Source: Ehrlichia ruminantium str. Welgevonden
Lineage (GTDB): Bacteria; Pseudomonadota; Alphaproteobacteria; Rickettsiales; Anaplasmataceae
Direction of reading: 5' to 3'
Assembly: GCF_000026005.1 (NCBI RefSeq)
Contig: NC_005295.2
Coordinates: 992,001 to 1,056,000, forward strand
Length of the DNA: 64,000 nt
In this document: piece after piece, positions 30,632-40,409 of the stretch
Layout of the letters: each line of letters opens with the position of its first letter
Position numbering within the stretch: position 1 is the stretch's first letter
Notes under the pieces: generated by a model
Database searches by the model: none
Seen by the model: only the letters and a program-made list of their open reading frames with translations
Told to the model about the DNA's origin: nothing
Made by a program: the position numbers and the translations under genes

Positions 30632-31819
30632 TTACTCCAAAATTTCAGTAATAATACCAGAACCAATAGTTCTACCACCTTCACGAATTGCAAATCTTAA
30701 CCCTTTATCAATCGCAACTGGCTTATCTAAATTCACTTCGATACTTATATTATCTCCAGGCATTACCATCTCTACCCCATCAGGTAATTTTATATTACCT
30801 GTTACATCAGTTGTCCTAACATAAAATTGTGGCTGATAATTTGAAAAAAATGGAGTGTGCCTTCCACCCTCCTCTTTCTTTAATACATATACCTCTGCCT
30901 TGAACCCCTTATATGAATGTATCTGTCCAGGTGCACTTAATACCTGTCCCCTCTCTACATCCTCTTTCTTTATACCTCTTAACAATATCCCAGCATTATC
31001 CCCCGCCTCACCAGCATCCAAAGCCTTATGAAACATTTCTACACCTGTACATACTGTACTTTGTATATCTCTTAATCCTACTATATCTATCTTGTCCCCT
31101 ACCTTTATTACTCCTCTCTCTATCCTTCCTGTTACTACTGTCCCTCTCCCGGGTATTGAAAATACATCCTCTATAGACATCAAAAATGGCTTGTCTTTCT
31201 CTCTTATTGGTAAATCTATCTTCTCTAAAGCATTCATCAATTCCATTATCTTCTCGCTCCAGACACCATCAGCCGATTCTTCTTCTAATGCCTTGACTGC
31301 AGATCCTTTCACTACATCTATATCATCACCAGGATATCCATACTTTGTTAATAACTCTCTTATCTCCATCTCAACTAACGATAGCATCTCTTCATCATCT
31401 ACTACATCACACTTATTCATCCATACTACTATGTCCTTTACCCCTACCTGCTTCGCTAGCAAAATATGCTCCCTTGTCTGTGGCATCGCACCATCAGTAG
31501 CAGATACTACTAATATCGCAGCATCCATTTGAGCTGCCCCTGTGATCATATTCTTTATATAATCAGCATGCCCCGGACAATCTACATGCGCATAATGCCT
31601 ATTCTCTGTCTCATACTCTACATGTGCTGTTGAAATGGTAATCCCTCTCGCTTTCTCTTCCGGTGCTTTATCTATCTCATCATACTTGACACTCTTATTC
31701 CCTTCACCACTTAATCTCTTCGCTAATACTGTCGTTAATGCAGCAGTTAATGTTGTCTTACCATGATCAACATGTCCTATCGTTCCAACATTTATATGCG
31801 GCTTCCTTCCATCTACCAT
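30632..31819 (-). CDS. tuf: elongation factor Tu
   Basis: EF-Tu brings aminoacyl-tRNA to the ribosome with GTP. The 395-residue protein starts [20 protein letters not shown] followed by KTTLTAAL. It has the switch motifs [14 protein letters not shown] and [13 protein letters not shown] for guanine recognition, and the C-terminal barrel ending [14 protein letters not shown]. The frame stays open upstream through tRNA-Gly, but that part is not protein. Base composition is less AT-rich than its neighbours, as expected for a highly expressed gene. It is preceded by tRNA-Tyr and tRNA-Gly and followed by rpsJ. Confidence 0.98.
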   Translation of the reverse strand: MVDGRKPHINVGTIGHVDHGKTTLTAALTTVLAKRLSGEGNKSVKYDEIDKAPEEKARGITISTAHVEYETENRHYAHVDCPGHADYIKNMITGAAQMDAAILVVSATDGAMPQTREHILLAKQVGVKDIVVWMNKCDVVDDEEMLSLVEMEIRELLTKYGYPGDDIDVVKGSAVKALEEESADGVWSEKIMELMNALEKIDLPIREKDKPFLMSIEDVFSIPGRGTVVTGRIERGVIKVGDKIDIVGLRDIQSTVCTGVEMFHKALDAGEAGDNAGILLRGIKKEDVERGQVLSAPGQIHSYKGFKAEVYVLKKEEGGRHTPFFSNYQPQFYVRTTDVTGNIKLPDGVEMVMPGDNISIEVNLDKPVAIDKGLRFAIREGGRTIGSGIITEILE

Positions 31820-31861
31820 AAACAATATACCTTTAACACCATAAAACCATCCCAAATAAAG

Positions 31862-31932
31862 AGCGGATAGTGGGAATCGAACCCACATAACCAGCTTGGA
31901 AGGCTGGCACTCTACCATTGAGTTATACCCGC
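31862..31932 (-). tRNA. tRNA-Gly(TCC)
   Basis: The 71-base gene has acceptor arms GCGGGTA and TATCCGC with one G-T pair, the D-loop AACTCAATGGTAGAG, anticodon TCC in CCTTCCAAG, and the T-arm GTGGGTTCGATTCCCAC. CCA is not encoded. It lies nine bases after tRNA-Tyr and 42 bases before tuf on the same strand, so the three are probably processed from one transcript. Confidence 0.96.
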
Positions 31933-31940
31933 ATTTAACG

Positions 31941-32023
31941 TGGAGGAGGTAGGATTTGAACCTACGTACACGCTAGTGGGCAGATTTACAGTCTGCTGCC
32001 TTTGACCGCTCGGCCACTCCTCC
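31941..32023 (-). tRNA. tRNA-Tyr(GTA)
   Basis: The 83-base gene has acceptor arms GGAGGAG and CTCCTCC, D-arm GGCCGAGCGGTCAAAGGC, anticodon GTA in GACTGTAAATC, a long class II variable arm (CCCACTAGCGTGTAC), and T-arm GTAGGTTCAAATCCTAC. CCA is not encoded. It is the first gene of the tRNA-Tyr, tRNA-Gly, tuf unit. Tyr is also a target of the tgt product, queuine transferase. Confidence 0.96.
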
Positions 32024-32058
32024 TAAACACACTAACGCTAACCTAAACAATTTTAATT

Positions 32059-32086
32059 AGCATAAAAAAATAAAAAATGATACCAA
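32059..32086 (-). promoter_or_regulatory. candidate promoter of the tRNA-tuf-ribosomal unit
   Basis: Reading leftward, TTGGTA (32086-32081) and TATGCT (32064-32059) lie 16 bases apart, with four of six matches each. The tRNA-Tyr 5' end is about 35 bases further on. It is the best such pair in the 150-base divergent spacer to rlmB. It would drive tRNA-Tyr, tRNA-Gly, tuf and perhaps the S10 cluster. Confidence 0.4.
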
Positions 32087-32174
32087 AAAATTTAGATTAG
32101 AATTGATTTAACTAAATTAAAGATTAAAATATGTCAATACCTAATTATAAAAATCACATTAACAGCTGATATTT

Positions 32175-32924
32175 ATGACTAAGAAAAAAATATGGATCTA
32201 TGGAAAACATCCTTGTGTTGCTGCATTACAAAATATAAATAGAAAATGTCATGAGCTTTTAGTTACAGAAAATTTTATTAAACATAATAATGGAATACAA
32301 AAAATCAGAGAGCTTAGTAAACAAAAAAATATTTACCCAAAACAAGTAAATCTCAATACTATTAACTCAGTACTACCACCTAATAGTAATCACCAAGGCA
32401 TTGCTTTACAAGTTTCAATAGTCGATACAGTAAGCATAGAGGACGTATTATCTAATATTCCTACAGAGATTTCAACAATAATACTTTTAGATCAGGTAAC
32501 AGATGTTTATAATGTAGGCTCTATTATTAGATCAGCAGTATGTTTTAATGTACATGCTGTAATTTTACCATACTATAATTCACCATCAGAAAACTGTGGA
32601 ATGTCAAAAACTTCAAGCGGAGCAATAGATATGATCCCAATAGTATATGTAGTTAATATATCAAATGCTATTCATACACTGAAAAAAGCAGGATATTGGT
32701 GTTATGGATTTGATGCAAAACAAGGAGAGCCCTTACACAAAATAAAATTAGATAACAAAAGATTAGTGATTTTTGGATCGGAAAACAAAGGATTACGTAC
32801 ATTAACAAAAGAAAATTGTGATTTTCTATTAAAAATTGCAACATCAGAAAGAATTGATAGCCTTAACGTATCAAACGCTGCTGCTATAGCATTATATTCT
32901 ATTTTTATACAAAATCATGATTAA
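32175..32924 (+). CDS. rlmB: 23S rRNA (guanosine-2'-O-)-methyltransferase, TrmH/SpoU family
   Basis: The SpoU family transfers a methyl group from S-adenosylmethionine to ribose 2'-hydroxyls through a knotted fold. The 249-residue protein has an N-terminal substrate-binding part (IYGKHPCVAALQN) and the three SpoU motifs: DQVTDVYNVGSIIRSA near 120, IFGSENKGLR near 200 and LNVSNAAAIALY near 228. The IYGKHPV-type start and length fit RlmB best, although other family members cannot be excluded. It overlaps cmk by eight bases. Confidence 0.85.
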   Translation: MTKKKIWIYGKHPCVAALQNINRKCHELLVTENFIKHNNGIQKIRELSKQKNIYPKQVNLNTINSVLPPNSNHQGIALQVSIVDTVSIEDVLSNIPTEISTIILLDQVTDVYNVGSIIRSAVCFNVHAVILPYYNSPSENCGMSKTSSGAIDMIPIVYVVNISNAIHTLKKAGYWCYGFDAKQGEPLHKIKLDNKRLVIFGSENKGLRTLTKENCDFLLKIATSERIDSLNVSNAAAIALYSIFIQNHD

Positions 32925-33555
32925 ATATCGCAACAATTTTGTAATAACAATTGACGGCCCATCTGCTTCAGGTAAAGGGAGTTTAGCAAAACAATTAGCT
33001 GAATTATTTAATTTTAAGTATTTAAATACAGGAAAATTGTATAGAATCATTGCTGTATTATTTGGAATAGAAGCACAGTATAATATCAAAATTGATAATG
33101 TATTAGAAAATAAAATACTACTATTATTAGAGGATAATAACACGTTATATAATGATGAGAATATAGGTAAAATTGCATCAATTTTAGCAAGATATCAACA
33201 TATCAGAACTGCATTGTTACCAATACAGCACAAGCTCATTAATTCAGCAAGTCCAGGTATCGTACTCGATGGAAGAGATACATCTTCTGTAATATTCCCT
33301 AATGCAGACTTTAAGATATTTATCACAGCACAAACACCTTTAAGAGCACAGAGACGGTTTAAAGAATTGCAACAACAAAAAAAAGAAATGTATAAACAAG
33401 TATATAGACACATAATTCAACGAGATATCAGAGATATTTATCGAAAATCTTCTCCACTGATAAAAGTAGAAAACGCTTTATACGTTGACAGCTCTTATAT
33501 GAATAAAGAAGAAGTATTATCATATATTAAAGAAAAAATAAAAACCTACTTGTAA
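32917..33555 (+). CDS. cmk: cytidylate kinase
   Basis: Cmk phosphorylates CMP and dCMP. The 212-residue protein has the P-loop ITIDGPSASGKGSLAKQLA near residues 10-28, YLNTGKLYRI, and LDGRDTSSVIFPNADFKIFI, the CMP-binding part. The order cmk-rpsA-(sppA)-ihfB is the conserved proteobacterial arrangement. Its start overlaps the rlmB end, which suggests coupled translation. Confidence 0.93.
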   Translation: MIKYRNNFVITIDGPSASGKGSLAKQLAELFNFKYLNTGKLYRIIAVLFGIEAQYNIKIDNVLENKILLLLEDNNTLYNDENIGKIASILARYQHIRTALLPIQHKLINSASPGIVLDGRDTSSVIFPNADFKIFITAQTPLRAQRRFKELQQQKKEMYKQVYRHIIQRDIRDIYRKSSPLIKVENALYVDSSYMNKEEVLSYIKEKIKTYL

Positions 33556-33621
33556 AGTATAGGAAATAATAATAATATGACTTCATACTGCTTTACTAAC
33601 TTAATTTTATAGGCTGTGTTT

Positions 33622-35319
33622 ATGGAAAATCTTCAAACAAGTTTAGAATCAGAAAACTACTTACAGAATATCAAAAAAATAAAATCCAACAAATTTATTA
33701 GTCATACTTTGGAAACAGAAGGTTATGACAATAATAACGAAGATACAGAGTTCCAGCATGCATTAAAAGAGTTTATGGATAGCAGTGTCAAAGAAGGACA
33801 AATAATAGAAGGTACTATAATTTGCATAGACAAAGGATACGTAACAATAGATTCTGGATTAAAGTCTGAAAGTATTATATCACTTAAAGAATTTGAACTT
33901 GGTGATGATTATCAAAACATCGGAGTAGGATCAAAAGTAAAACTGTACCTTGAAAAAATGGAAGGCCGTAATGGTAGCGTAGTACTAAGTAGAGAAAAAG
34001 CCATTAGGAGTGAATTATGGCAAAAGCTTGAAGAAGCAGCAGAAAATAAAGAAGATGTTGAAGGTGTAATATTTAGCTCAATAAAATGTGGATATACAGT
34101 CGATATTAAAGGTGTAGTAGCATTCTTACCAGCAAGTCATGTAGCACTAAGACAAGTCAAGGATATTACCCCATTATTAGGTAAAAAACAAAAGTTTCGT
34201 ATACTTAAAATGGATAAGAAACAAGGCAATATAGTCGTCTCAAGAAAGGCTATACTTGAAGAATCTCTTGCAGATGCTAAGAGTCTATATTTAAGCCAGT
34301 TAAATGAAGGAGATATTATTGAAGGTAAAGTTAAGAGTATTACTAAGTATGGTGTATTCATAGAAATACATGAATCACCTTCAGTAGGTGTAGTAGATGG
34401 ATTATTACATATCACAGATATATCATGGAGTCGTGTAAATCATCCATCAGCTGTCTTTTCATGTGGTCAAACAGTAAGGACTAAAATAATAAAGATTGAT
34501 CGTGAAAATAAAAAAATCTCACTCGGCGTAAAACAATTAGAAGAAAGTCCATGGTCTAATATCGAGAAAAAATATCCTGTTGATAGTGTTCATAAAGGTA
34601 TTGTAACAAGTATAGAAGAATATGGTATATTTGTTGAATTAGAAGTAGGGATAGAAGGTTTAGTCCATGTATCTGAAGTTAGTTGGACAAAAAGTTCCCT
34701 TCCAATAAATCAATTATTTATGAGAGGTGAAGAAATACAAGTTAAAGTATTAAGTATCGACACAGCAAAAAGCCGTATGAGCCTTAGTATGAAAAGATGT
34801 CAAGACAATCCATGGGAAGCATTTACATTGAAATATCCTCTAGGATCCATTGTTTTAACAAAAGTTAAAAATATAACAAATCTTGGTATATTTGTTTCAT
34901 TTCAAGATGAAACATTGAACAGTGGAATTGAAGGGTTAATCCGTATTACAGAATTAAGCTGGTCATTACCACCAGAAGCAGCAGTAAAAAAATACAGTAT
35001 TGGTGATTCTATAGAAGCAAAGATACTTATGATCAATACAAATAAAAGCAAAATTGATTTAGGAATAAAACAGTTGGAATATGATCCTTTCCTTGATCTA
35101 TTAAAAAGAACTAATTTAGGAGATAAAATACCAGTTACTGTTACTAAGGTAGTTGAAGATACTGGTATATTAGTTGATGTATTCAATGGTTCCAATAGTT
35201 TTAATCTCTTAATTGAGCAAGAATATTTGCCTGATAACAAAAAGTTCTTCCCAGGAGATAAGTTAGAAGCTGAAGTATTGTTGATTGAAACATATAATAT
35301 GATATTGTCTTTAAAATAG
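33622..35319 (+). CDS. rpsA: 30S ribosomal protein S1
   Basis: S1 binds mRNA leaders and aids initiation. The 565-residue protein consists of six S1 domains of about 70-85 residues. Typical strand pairs recur, for example GTIICIDKGYVTIDSGLKSE, GKVKSITKYGVFIEI, GIVTSIEEYGIFVELEVGIE and TKVKNITNLGIFVSF. The ATG at 33622 is preferred over a GTG at 33616. The length is normal for alphaproteobacteria. It lies between cmk and sppA. Confidence 0.96.
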   Translation: MENLQTSLESENYLQNIKKIKSNKFISHTLETEGYDNNNEDTEFQHALKEFMDSSVKEGQIIEGTIICIDKGYVTIDSGLKSESIISLKEFELGDDYQNIGVGSKVKLYLEKMEGRNGSVVLSREKAIRSELWQKLEEAAENKEDVEGVIFSSIKCGYTVDIKGVVAFLPASHVALRQVKDITPLLGKKQKFRILKMDKKQGNIVVSRKAILEESLADAKSLYLSQLNEGDIIEGKVKSITKYGVFIEIHESPSVGVVDGLLHITDISWSRVNHPSAVFSCGQTVRTKIIKIDRENKKISLGVKQLEESPWSNIEKKYPVDSVHKGIVTSIEEYGIFVELEVGIEGLVHVSEVSWTKSSLPINQLFMRGEEIQVKVLSIDTAKSRMSLSMKRCQDNPWEAFTLKYPLGSIVLTKVKNITNLGIFVSFQDETLNSGIEGLIRITELSWSLPPEAAVKKYSIGDSIEAKILMINTNKSKIDLGIKQLEYDPFLDLLKRTNLGDKIPVTVTKVVEDTGILVDVFNGSNSFNLLIEQEYLPDNKKFFPGDKLEAEVLLIETYNMILSLK

Positions 35320-35328
35320 GATTAATTT

Positions 35329-36198
35329 ATGTCTGACCATCAGTTACTTAAAATAGAAATGTTAAATTCTAAGTTAAAGTTATGGCGTACTTTAACGTTT
35401 CTTGTGGTTTTCTTAATGTTGATATTAAGTAACTATGTTGACACATCAAGTGTTAGTAATTTCCTAGATAATGAATATATTGCCAAAGTAAACATAGAAG
35501 GCAAAATTGAAACTAATGAGGAGATGGATAAATTACTAAAAAAAATTGCTAAGGACACTCACATTAAAGGATTAATACTCAATATAAATAGTCCAGGTGG
35601 TGCAGTTACTGGTAGTGAAATTTTATACCAAAACATTCGTAATGTTTCAAAGTATAAGCCAGTAGTTGCATTATTAAATGATTTTGCAGCATCAGGTGGA
35701 TACATGACAGCAATTGCTGCAGATTACATAATAGCTCGTCATACTACTATTACAGGTTCAATTGGAGTATTAATGCAATACTTTGGAGTAGACCAGTTAG
35801 CAAAAAAGTTAGGCATTACTTTGAAATCTATTAAATCTTCTCAACTAAAAGCAGCAACATCTCCTTTTGAAGAACTGACACAAGAAAAAGAACAATCTGT
35901 ACGTCATATAATCAATGACTCATATAACTATTTTGTTGATATAGTAGCAGAACGTAGAAAAATGACAAAAGAACAGGTATTAGCAATAGCAGATGGAAGT
36001 ATATATACAGGGTCTGAAGCATTAGCAATAGGCTTAGTAGATCAAATTGGTGGTGAAGATGAAGCACTAAAATGGTTCAGTTCCCAAAATGTTAAAACAC
36101 AAAAAATTAATACTCTACCAATTAGAGAGCATAAATCTGTACTTGGAAATATAAACTCACTTATATCCCAATTAGTTTATTATTATATTAGCAAATAG
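35329..36198 (+). CDS. sppA: signal peptide peptidase SppA, short form
   Basis: SppA is a membrane-anchored serine protease that degrades cleaved signal peptides. The 289-residue protein has one N-terminal membrane segment (LWRTLTFLVVFLMLILSNYV), LNINSPGGAVTGSE, the nucleophile serine in NDFAASGGYMTAIAA, and lysines in LKSIKSSQLKAATSPF that fit the catalytic Lys. It is the half-length (36K-type) version. AGGA lies seven bases before the ATG. It falls between rpsA and the ihfB-like gene. Confidence 0.9.
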   Translation: MSDHQLLKIEMLNSKLKLWRTLTFLVVFLMLILSNYVDTSSVSNFLDNEYIAKVNIEGKIETNEEMDKLLKKIAKDTHIKGLILNINSPGGAVTGSEILYQNIRNVSKYKPVVALLNDFAASGGYMTAIAADYIIARHTTITGSIGVLMQYFGVDQLAKKLGITLKSIKSSQLKAATSPFEELTQEKEQSVRHIINDSYNYFVDIVAERRKMTKEQVLAIADGSIYTGSEALAIGLVDQIGGEDEALKWFSSQNVKTQKINTLPIREHKSVLGNINSLISQLVYYYISK

Positions 36199-36200
36199 TT

Positions 36201-36464
36201 ATGTTAAAATCACATCTAATTCAACATATATCTAAAAAAAATCCTTCTCTAAGTGAGGATATAGTATCTAGAATATTGCATACTTTTTTTTCATTAATTG
36301 TAGAGTATTTAAAAGATAATCATAGAGTTGAGCTTAGAGGGTTTGGAGCTTTTACTGTACGTACATATAACATTAAAACTGCTAACACAAGGTTGACAAA
36401 AAATAAGTATCAAAAAGTTTACTTTAGGCCAAGTAACAAGTTTATCAAGCTTATTAATCAATAG
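36201..36464 (+). CDS. ihfB: HU/IHF-family DNA-binding protein, likely IHF beta
   Basis: The 87-residue protein has the HU/IHF fold: LKSHLIQHISKKNPSLSEDI helices, the VELRGFGAFTVRTYN strand pair, and a shortened arm ending FRPSNKFIKLIN. It follows rpsA and sppA, the usual ihfB context, which favours the IHF beta subunit. The arm sequence NPRTG is changed to TANTR, so DNA-bending details may differ. HU is the alternative. Confidence 0.8.
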   Translation: MLKSHLIQHISKKNPSLSEDIVSRILHTFFSLIVEYLKDNHRVELRGFGAFTVRTYNIKTANTRLTKNKYQKVYFRPSNKFIKLINQ

Positions 36465-36497
36465 GTGTGCTATATTGTAATAATTATATGGTTTACT

Positions 36498-36791
36498 ATG
36501 GATCAAACAAATAGTTTTTCTAATTCAGAAATTCAGCAGAGTTTAGACCAAGCATTTGATAACTTGGAAAATTTATTAAAAGAGAAATTAAGCAATAATA
36601 ATAACACATTACAAAATAATGAAACAATAGCACTACTTAATGTAGAAAAAAATCAACTAAATCAACAGCTCCTAGAAAAAATAAATGAATGCAATAATTG
36701 GAAAGTAACGTGTAACGAGGTAATTAATAGATTAAACACAGCAATAGAAGGTATAAGGTCTATCTTAAATAAGGAGCAAGCAGGTGAATAA
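36498..36791 (+). CDS. small coiled-coil protein, ZauP-like partner of ZapA
   Basis: The 97-residue protein is almost wholly predicted coiled coil (LDQAFDNLENLLKEKL, then IALLNVEKNQLNQQLLEKI) with no membrane segment. It immediately precedes zapA, whose GTG overlaps its end by eight bases. In alphaproteobacteria such as Caulobacter, a conserved coiled-coil protein (ZauP) is encoded next to ZapA and acts with it on the Z-ring. The match is from position and shape, not sequence. A GTG at 36465 would add residues of no coding character. Confidence 0.6.
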   Translation: MDQTNSFSNSEIQQSLDQAFDNLENLLKEKLSNNNNTLQNNETIALLNVEKNQLNQQLLEKINECNNWKVTCNEVINRLNTAIEGIRSILNKEQAGE

Positions 36792-37149
36792 TCATAATAC
36801 ACAAATTATTGAAATTATCATCAGAAGCAATACCTATAGAATAGCTTGTAATAAAACAGAAGAAACACATTTACTTAAATTAGCTGAGCAGTTCAATTCA
36901 TTAGTTAATTCAATTTCAACTGCAGAAAAAGGTAAAGGATCTGATGCTTTAATATTTTTATTAGCAGGTCTAACGCTAGCAGATGAGAAAAATGAGTTAA
37001 AAACACAATTAAAAAAAGTAAAAGATGAAATGTTAATGTATAAGAAACATTTTGATGATTATTTACAGGTAAAAAATGATGTAAATAATTTATTATCTCA
37101 CACCTTAGCAAGAATAGAAAAGTTAGTTCAATACTTAGAATCTTATTAA
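36784..37149 (+). CDS. zapA: cell division protein ZapA
   Basis: ZapA crosslinks FtsZ filaments in the division ring. The 121-residue protein has the ZapA head (IIEIIIRSNTYRIACNKTEE, LLKLAEQFNSLVNSI), LIFLLAGLTLADEKNELK, and a C-terminal coiled coil. The start is GTG at 36784, with AAGGAG seven bases upstream inside the preceding gene. That overlap indicates cotranslation with the coiled-coil partner. I see no 6S RNA downstream. Confidence 0.88.
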   Translation: MNNHNTQIIEIIIRSNTYRIACNKTEETHLLKLAEQFNSLVNSISTAEKGKGSDALIFLLAGLTLADEKNELKTQLKKVKDEMLMYKKHFDDYLQVKNDVNNLLSHTLARIEKLVQYLESY

Positions 37150-37264
37150 CTACTAAGGTTTTCAATATTTTATATATTATAAAATACACACTTATTAAAT
37201 AGTATACTTTATCAAAAAAATAAATTATAATTTCTATTTTATTAATTATCGCTAGTATTTATTT

Positions 37265-38242
37265 ATGTTATCCTCAACATTAAAATCAAGAATTGACTTA
37301 TCAAACATACCACTAAAAGTTAAGAACTCTATATTATGTGGAATAAAAGGATTCCTCATATGCAATTTAGCAGCATTTACTACTCTGCAACAATATATCT
37401 ACATTAAACTTCATAAAAATGATGTCCCATCTGAAATACTACTCACCCATATTACAGGAAAACAAAACGCACAATATGCTACTAGACATAATCTAATACC
37501 ATTTGCAGAAGCAGCAACTGTTATGCCTCTCGTATTTATATCAGCTTATTATCTTGCTAAATATGGAATAATTCCTAATACAAATCCGCTCAATATGCAT
37601 ATGATATGCTTAGCTATTTGTCTAGCTATCATGATAATAATTTGTATAAGTTTAAGAATACTAAAAATCAGAAAAGATTGTTGCTCTTATATAGAACATC
37701 CAATATATAGAGACCATACTACAACAACATCTAGCCTTTTTGTTAATTTTAAAGGCAATTCTTTGGTATTTCAATCAAAAAATACACACAAAAATCCTAC
37801 TTATTATACATCTGGATATTATATTATAAATTTCCTTTTTTCCGTACTAACTACCCCACTAAAACTAGTAATAGCACTTTTAGAACTCCTTTTGTTCTGT
37901 GTAACAATACTAGAACTTCCATTAAGCTTAATATTTGATACAGTAATTTTAATACATAACAAAATAAAAAATATTAACCAAAAAGAAACAGAATCATTCC
38001 ATCAAGAAACCTACAAAATAAATTATCATTACTCAAAAGAAACTACAAACAAAGCATTTAGTTTTTTATATGCAGGAATCCGGGATTTAATAGTAACATT
38101 GAGTATTGGATTATTAGGATTTGAATATATTACACCTACCAATGGTGAACATCCAAGATCTTTAATATCATATATCGATCAAGTATTTACAACACAAGCT
38201 AAAAAATCAGAAGATATACCTAACACAGACAAAGAGGAATAA
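37265..38242 (+). CDS. unknown multi-pass membrane protein
   Basis: I do not recognise this 325-residue protein. It has hydrophobic segments near residues 27-46, 80-100, 112-133, 180-235 (a long double stretch) and 260-285, and a charged C-terminus ending KKSEDIPNTDKEE. Middle loops contain RKDCCSYIEHPIYRDH. It has no visible signal peptide or catalytic motif, and no ribosome-binding site near the ATG. It is likely an Ehrlichia-type lineage-specific inner-membrane protein, by inference. Confidence 0.65.
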   Translation: MLSSTLKSRIDLSNIPLKVKNSILCGIKGFLICNLAAFTTLQQYIYIKLHKNDVPSEILLTHITGKQNAQYATRHNLIPFAEAATVMPLVFISAYYLAKYGIIPNTNPLNMHMICLAICLAIMIIICISLRILKIRKDCCSYIEHPIYRDHTTTTSSLFVNFKGNSLVFQSKNTHKNPTYYTSGYYIINFLFSVLTTPLKLVIALLELLLFCVTILELPLSLIFDTVILIHNKIKNINQKETESFHQETYKINYHYSKETTNKAFSFLYAGIRDLIVTLSIGLLGFEYITPTNGEHPRSLISYIDQVFTTQAKKSEDIPNTDKEE

Positions 38243-38257
38243 AAAACTAGTAGTTGT

Positions 38258-38314
38258 ATGTCAGATGCTAGTACAGAAAGTGTAAGATCTTGCTGTAAAA
38301 AAAAGTGTTGTTAG
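38258..38314 (+). CDS. possible 18-codon cysteine-rich ORF
   Basis: A frame right after the membrane protein gene encodes MSDASTESVRSCCKKKCC and stops. The CCKKKCC tail is unusual, but the frame is very short and has no ribosome-binding site at a normal distance. It could be chance. I list it only because four cysteines in seven residues is rare in such AT-rich spacer. Confidence 0.12.
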   Translation: MSDASTESVRSCCKKKCC

Positions 38315-39467
38315 GAATTATAATATATATTCATACAGAAAAATAGTTAGTATAATACTTATTCTTTATACTTATAAAAGTAGAATTGTTGTTATTTCTA
38401 TATACTCTAATGATATAGTACTACTAATTGCATGTAATACTATTAAGTTATACACTTAAACAACCAACCATGTAGCTTATACTATTTTCTTTTAAGTGAC
38501 AAACAGTAATTGTTTCTGTCCTATAAAGCTCTAACATTATTACTAACATAAAAAAATTCTGTATTACATCTTTTAATAGGATGTAATAGATGATGCAACT
38601 AGATAGAACCATTTCCCCAAATATTACACATACAAAACTTGTATGTCAGGAAACAAGATACTTTTTTATATTTTCACTAAAACATAATTTTTTTAGATAA
38701 GAACAAGTACACACTTAATAACAGGAAATAGAGATATTAATAGTCACATAAAAAATCTTCTATATTACATCTTTGATATAAATGCAATAGGTGATAATAT
38801 TTTTAACTAAATAGAACCATTTCCCCAAAGTATTACACATACAAAACTTGTATGTCAGGAAACAAGATATTTTTTTATATTTTCACTAAAACATAATTTT
38901 TTTAGATAAGAAAAAGTACACACTTAATAAAATTATACCTCATTCATTTTTCTGAAATAGGATTCATAAAAAATAAAAATATTACACATAATCCATAATA
39001 TGCTTACTAATATTGTACAAAGCATAATCCAGGTAACAATTACACTTATAACTTGCACATATTACATATATTTTAATATCAATTAGCAAAAATTATATAC
39101 TCACACAATAAACATATTAGTATTTCTTCATTCATTAGTTTCTTATACATAATACAATACCATGTATCCTAAAATTGCATATATATAACTGCTATACCCA
39201 TACTTACACTCCAGAAATTATATAAATAATGAAATCAGTATAATCGAATTCCACAGAGTTATATAAACAGCAATATTTTATAAATTATATCATTATTAAT
39301 ACAATTCACAAAAAACAGTACTCATGCTAATAACTTATTATGTTCCTAATATATCAAAATCAAAATATATAATTCTATTTAAACAATGTGTAACTGACTA
39401 TATTTCACTTGATAGCTAGCACATCACATGTTACTTTCAAGGATTACATAGAACCAACAAACATTAC
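38315..39467. other. spacer with a duplicated 120-bp element
   Basis: About 1.15 kb between the membrane protein gene and hemH. Apart from the near-identical pair of 120-bp direct repeats at 38601-38720 and 38809-38929, I see no gene, RNA or clear promoter. The rest is AT-rich with stops in all frames. Confidence 0.55.
38601..38929. repeat. two near-identical 120-bp direct repeats with an internal hairpin
   Basis: Copies at 38601-38720 and 38809-38929 share AGAACCATTTCCCCAAA through ACACTTAATA with only a few changes, offset by about 208 bases. Weaker similarity extends upstream from about 38558 and 38757. Each copy holds a hairpin of 8-bp arms, ACATACAA and TTGTATGT, around AAC (38628-38646 and 38837-38855). 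Confidence 0.85.
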
Positions 39468-40409
39468 ATGTCAAGAATAGCAGTAGTATTATTTAACTTA
39501 GGTGGACCACAATCACTATCTGAAGTAAAATCATTTTTATTCAATTTATTCTACGATAAAAATATCATAAATTTACCAAATCCACTACGATTTATTATTG
39601 CTACATTAATTTCACACTTTAGGAATAAAACAGCAACTAAAATATATCAATATCTAGACGGCAAATCCCCTATATTAGAAGCAACAAAAACACAAGCTAC
39701 CTTACTTGAAAACGTATTAAATAAGCACAATAACAACCAATACAAAGTCTTCATATTTATGAGATACTCTAATCCTTCAGTAAAGGAGACAATTAAACAT
39801 GTTAATGAATATAATCCAAATAGAATAATTTTACTCCCACTATATCCACACTATTCATTAACAACTACATTTTCAGCCATCCAACATTGGAATAAATATA
39901 CTAAGACAGAAAATCTTGCAATTCCTACCACCACTATTTGTTCATACTACCACAATGAACACTATATAAAAGCACAGTGCAAACTTATAACAGAAAAATA
40001 CTATGAAGCATGTATCTACGGATTACCAAGAATTCTATTTTCAGCACATAGCTTACCATTAAGTATAATACAACGTGGTGATCCTTACTTATATCAGATT
40101 GAACATAGTGTATATTTAATTGTAAAGTTTCTTAATATACCATCATTAGACTATAAAATTTGTTATCAAAGCAAGGTTGGACCTGTTAAGTGGTTAGAAC
40201 CCAGTACATTATCAGAAATTAATAAAGCAATACAAAATAACACACCAATAGTATTAGTACCTATATCATTCGTATCAGAAAATTCTGAAACTCTCGTAGA
40301 ACTAGATATTGAATATAAGTCAACAGTACCAGAAAATATGTTTTTTAGAGTACCAACATTAAGTGAAAACGAAGGCTATATCAAGTGCTTAGAAGAAATG
40401 TGCATATAA
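39468..40409 (+). CDS. hemH: ferrochelatase
   Basis: HemH inserts ferrous iron into protoporphyrin IX, the last step of haem synthesis, at the inner membrane. The 313-residue protein has the family start [32 protein letters not shown], the catalytic histidine in [23 protein letters not shown], and the late [16 protein letters not shown] with the conserved glutamate. The length is normal for bacterial enzymes. It stands alone between spacers. Confidence 0.94.
   Translation: MSRIAVVLFNLGGPQSLSEVKSFLFNLFYDKNIINLPNPLRFIIATLISHFRNKTATKIYQYLDGKSPILEATKTQATLLENVLNKHNNNQYKVFIFMRYSNPSVKETIKHVNEYNPNRIILLPLYPHYSLTTTFSAIQHWNKYTKTENLAIPTTTICSYYHNEHYIKAQCKLITEKYYEACIYGLPRILFSAHSLPLSIIQRGDPYLYQIEHSVYLIVKFLNIPSLDYKICYQSKVGPVKWLEPSTLSEINKAIQNNTPIVLVPISFVSENSETLVELDIEYKSTVPENMFFRVPTLSENEGYIKCLEEMCI

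Noticed and set aside
30913-31532. Long forward-strand frames opposite tuf
   Set aside because: Shadows of the tuf coding sequence; no conserved features.
31820-31918. Upstream in-frame extension of tuf
   Set aside because: It overlaps tRNA-Gly and the spacer; EF-Tu starts at the canonical methionine at 31819.
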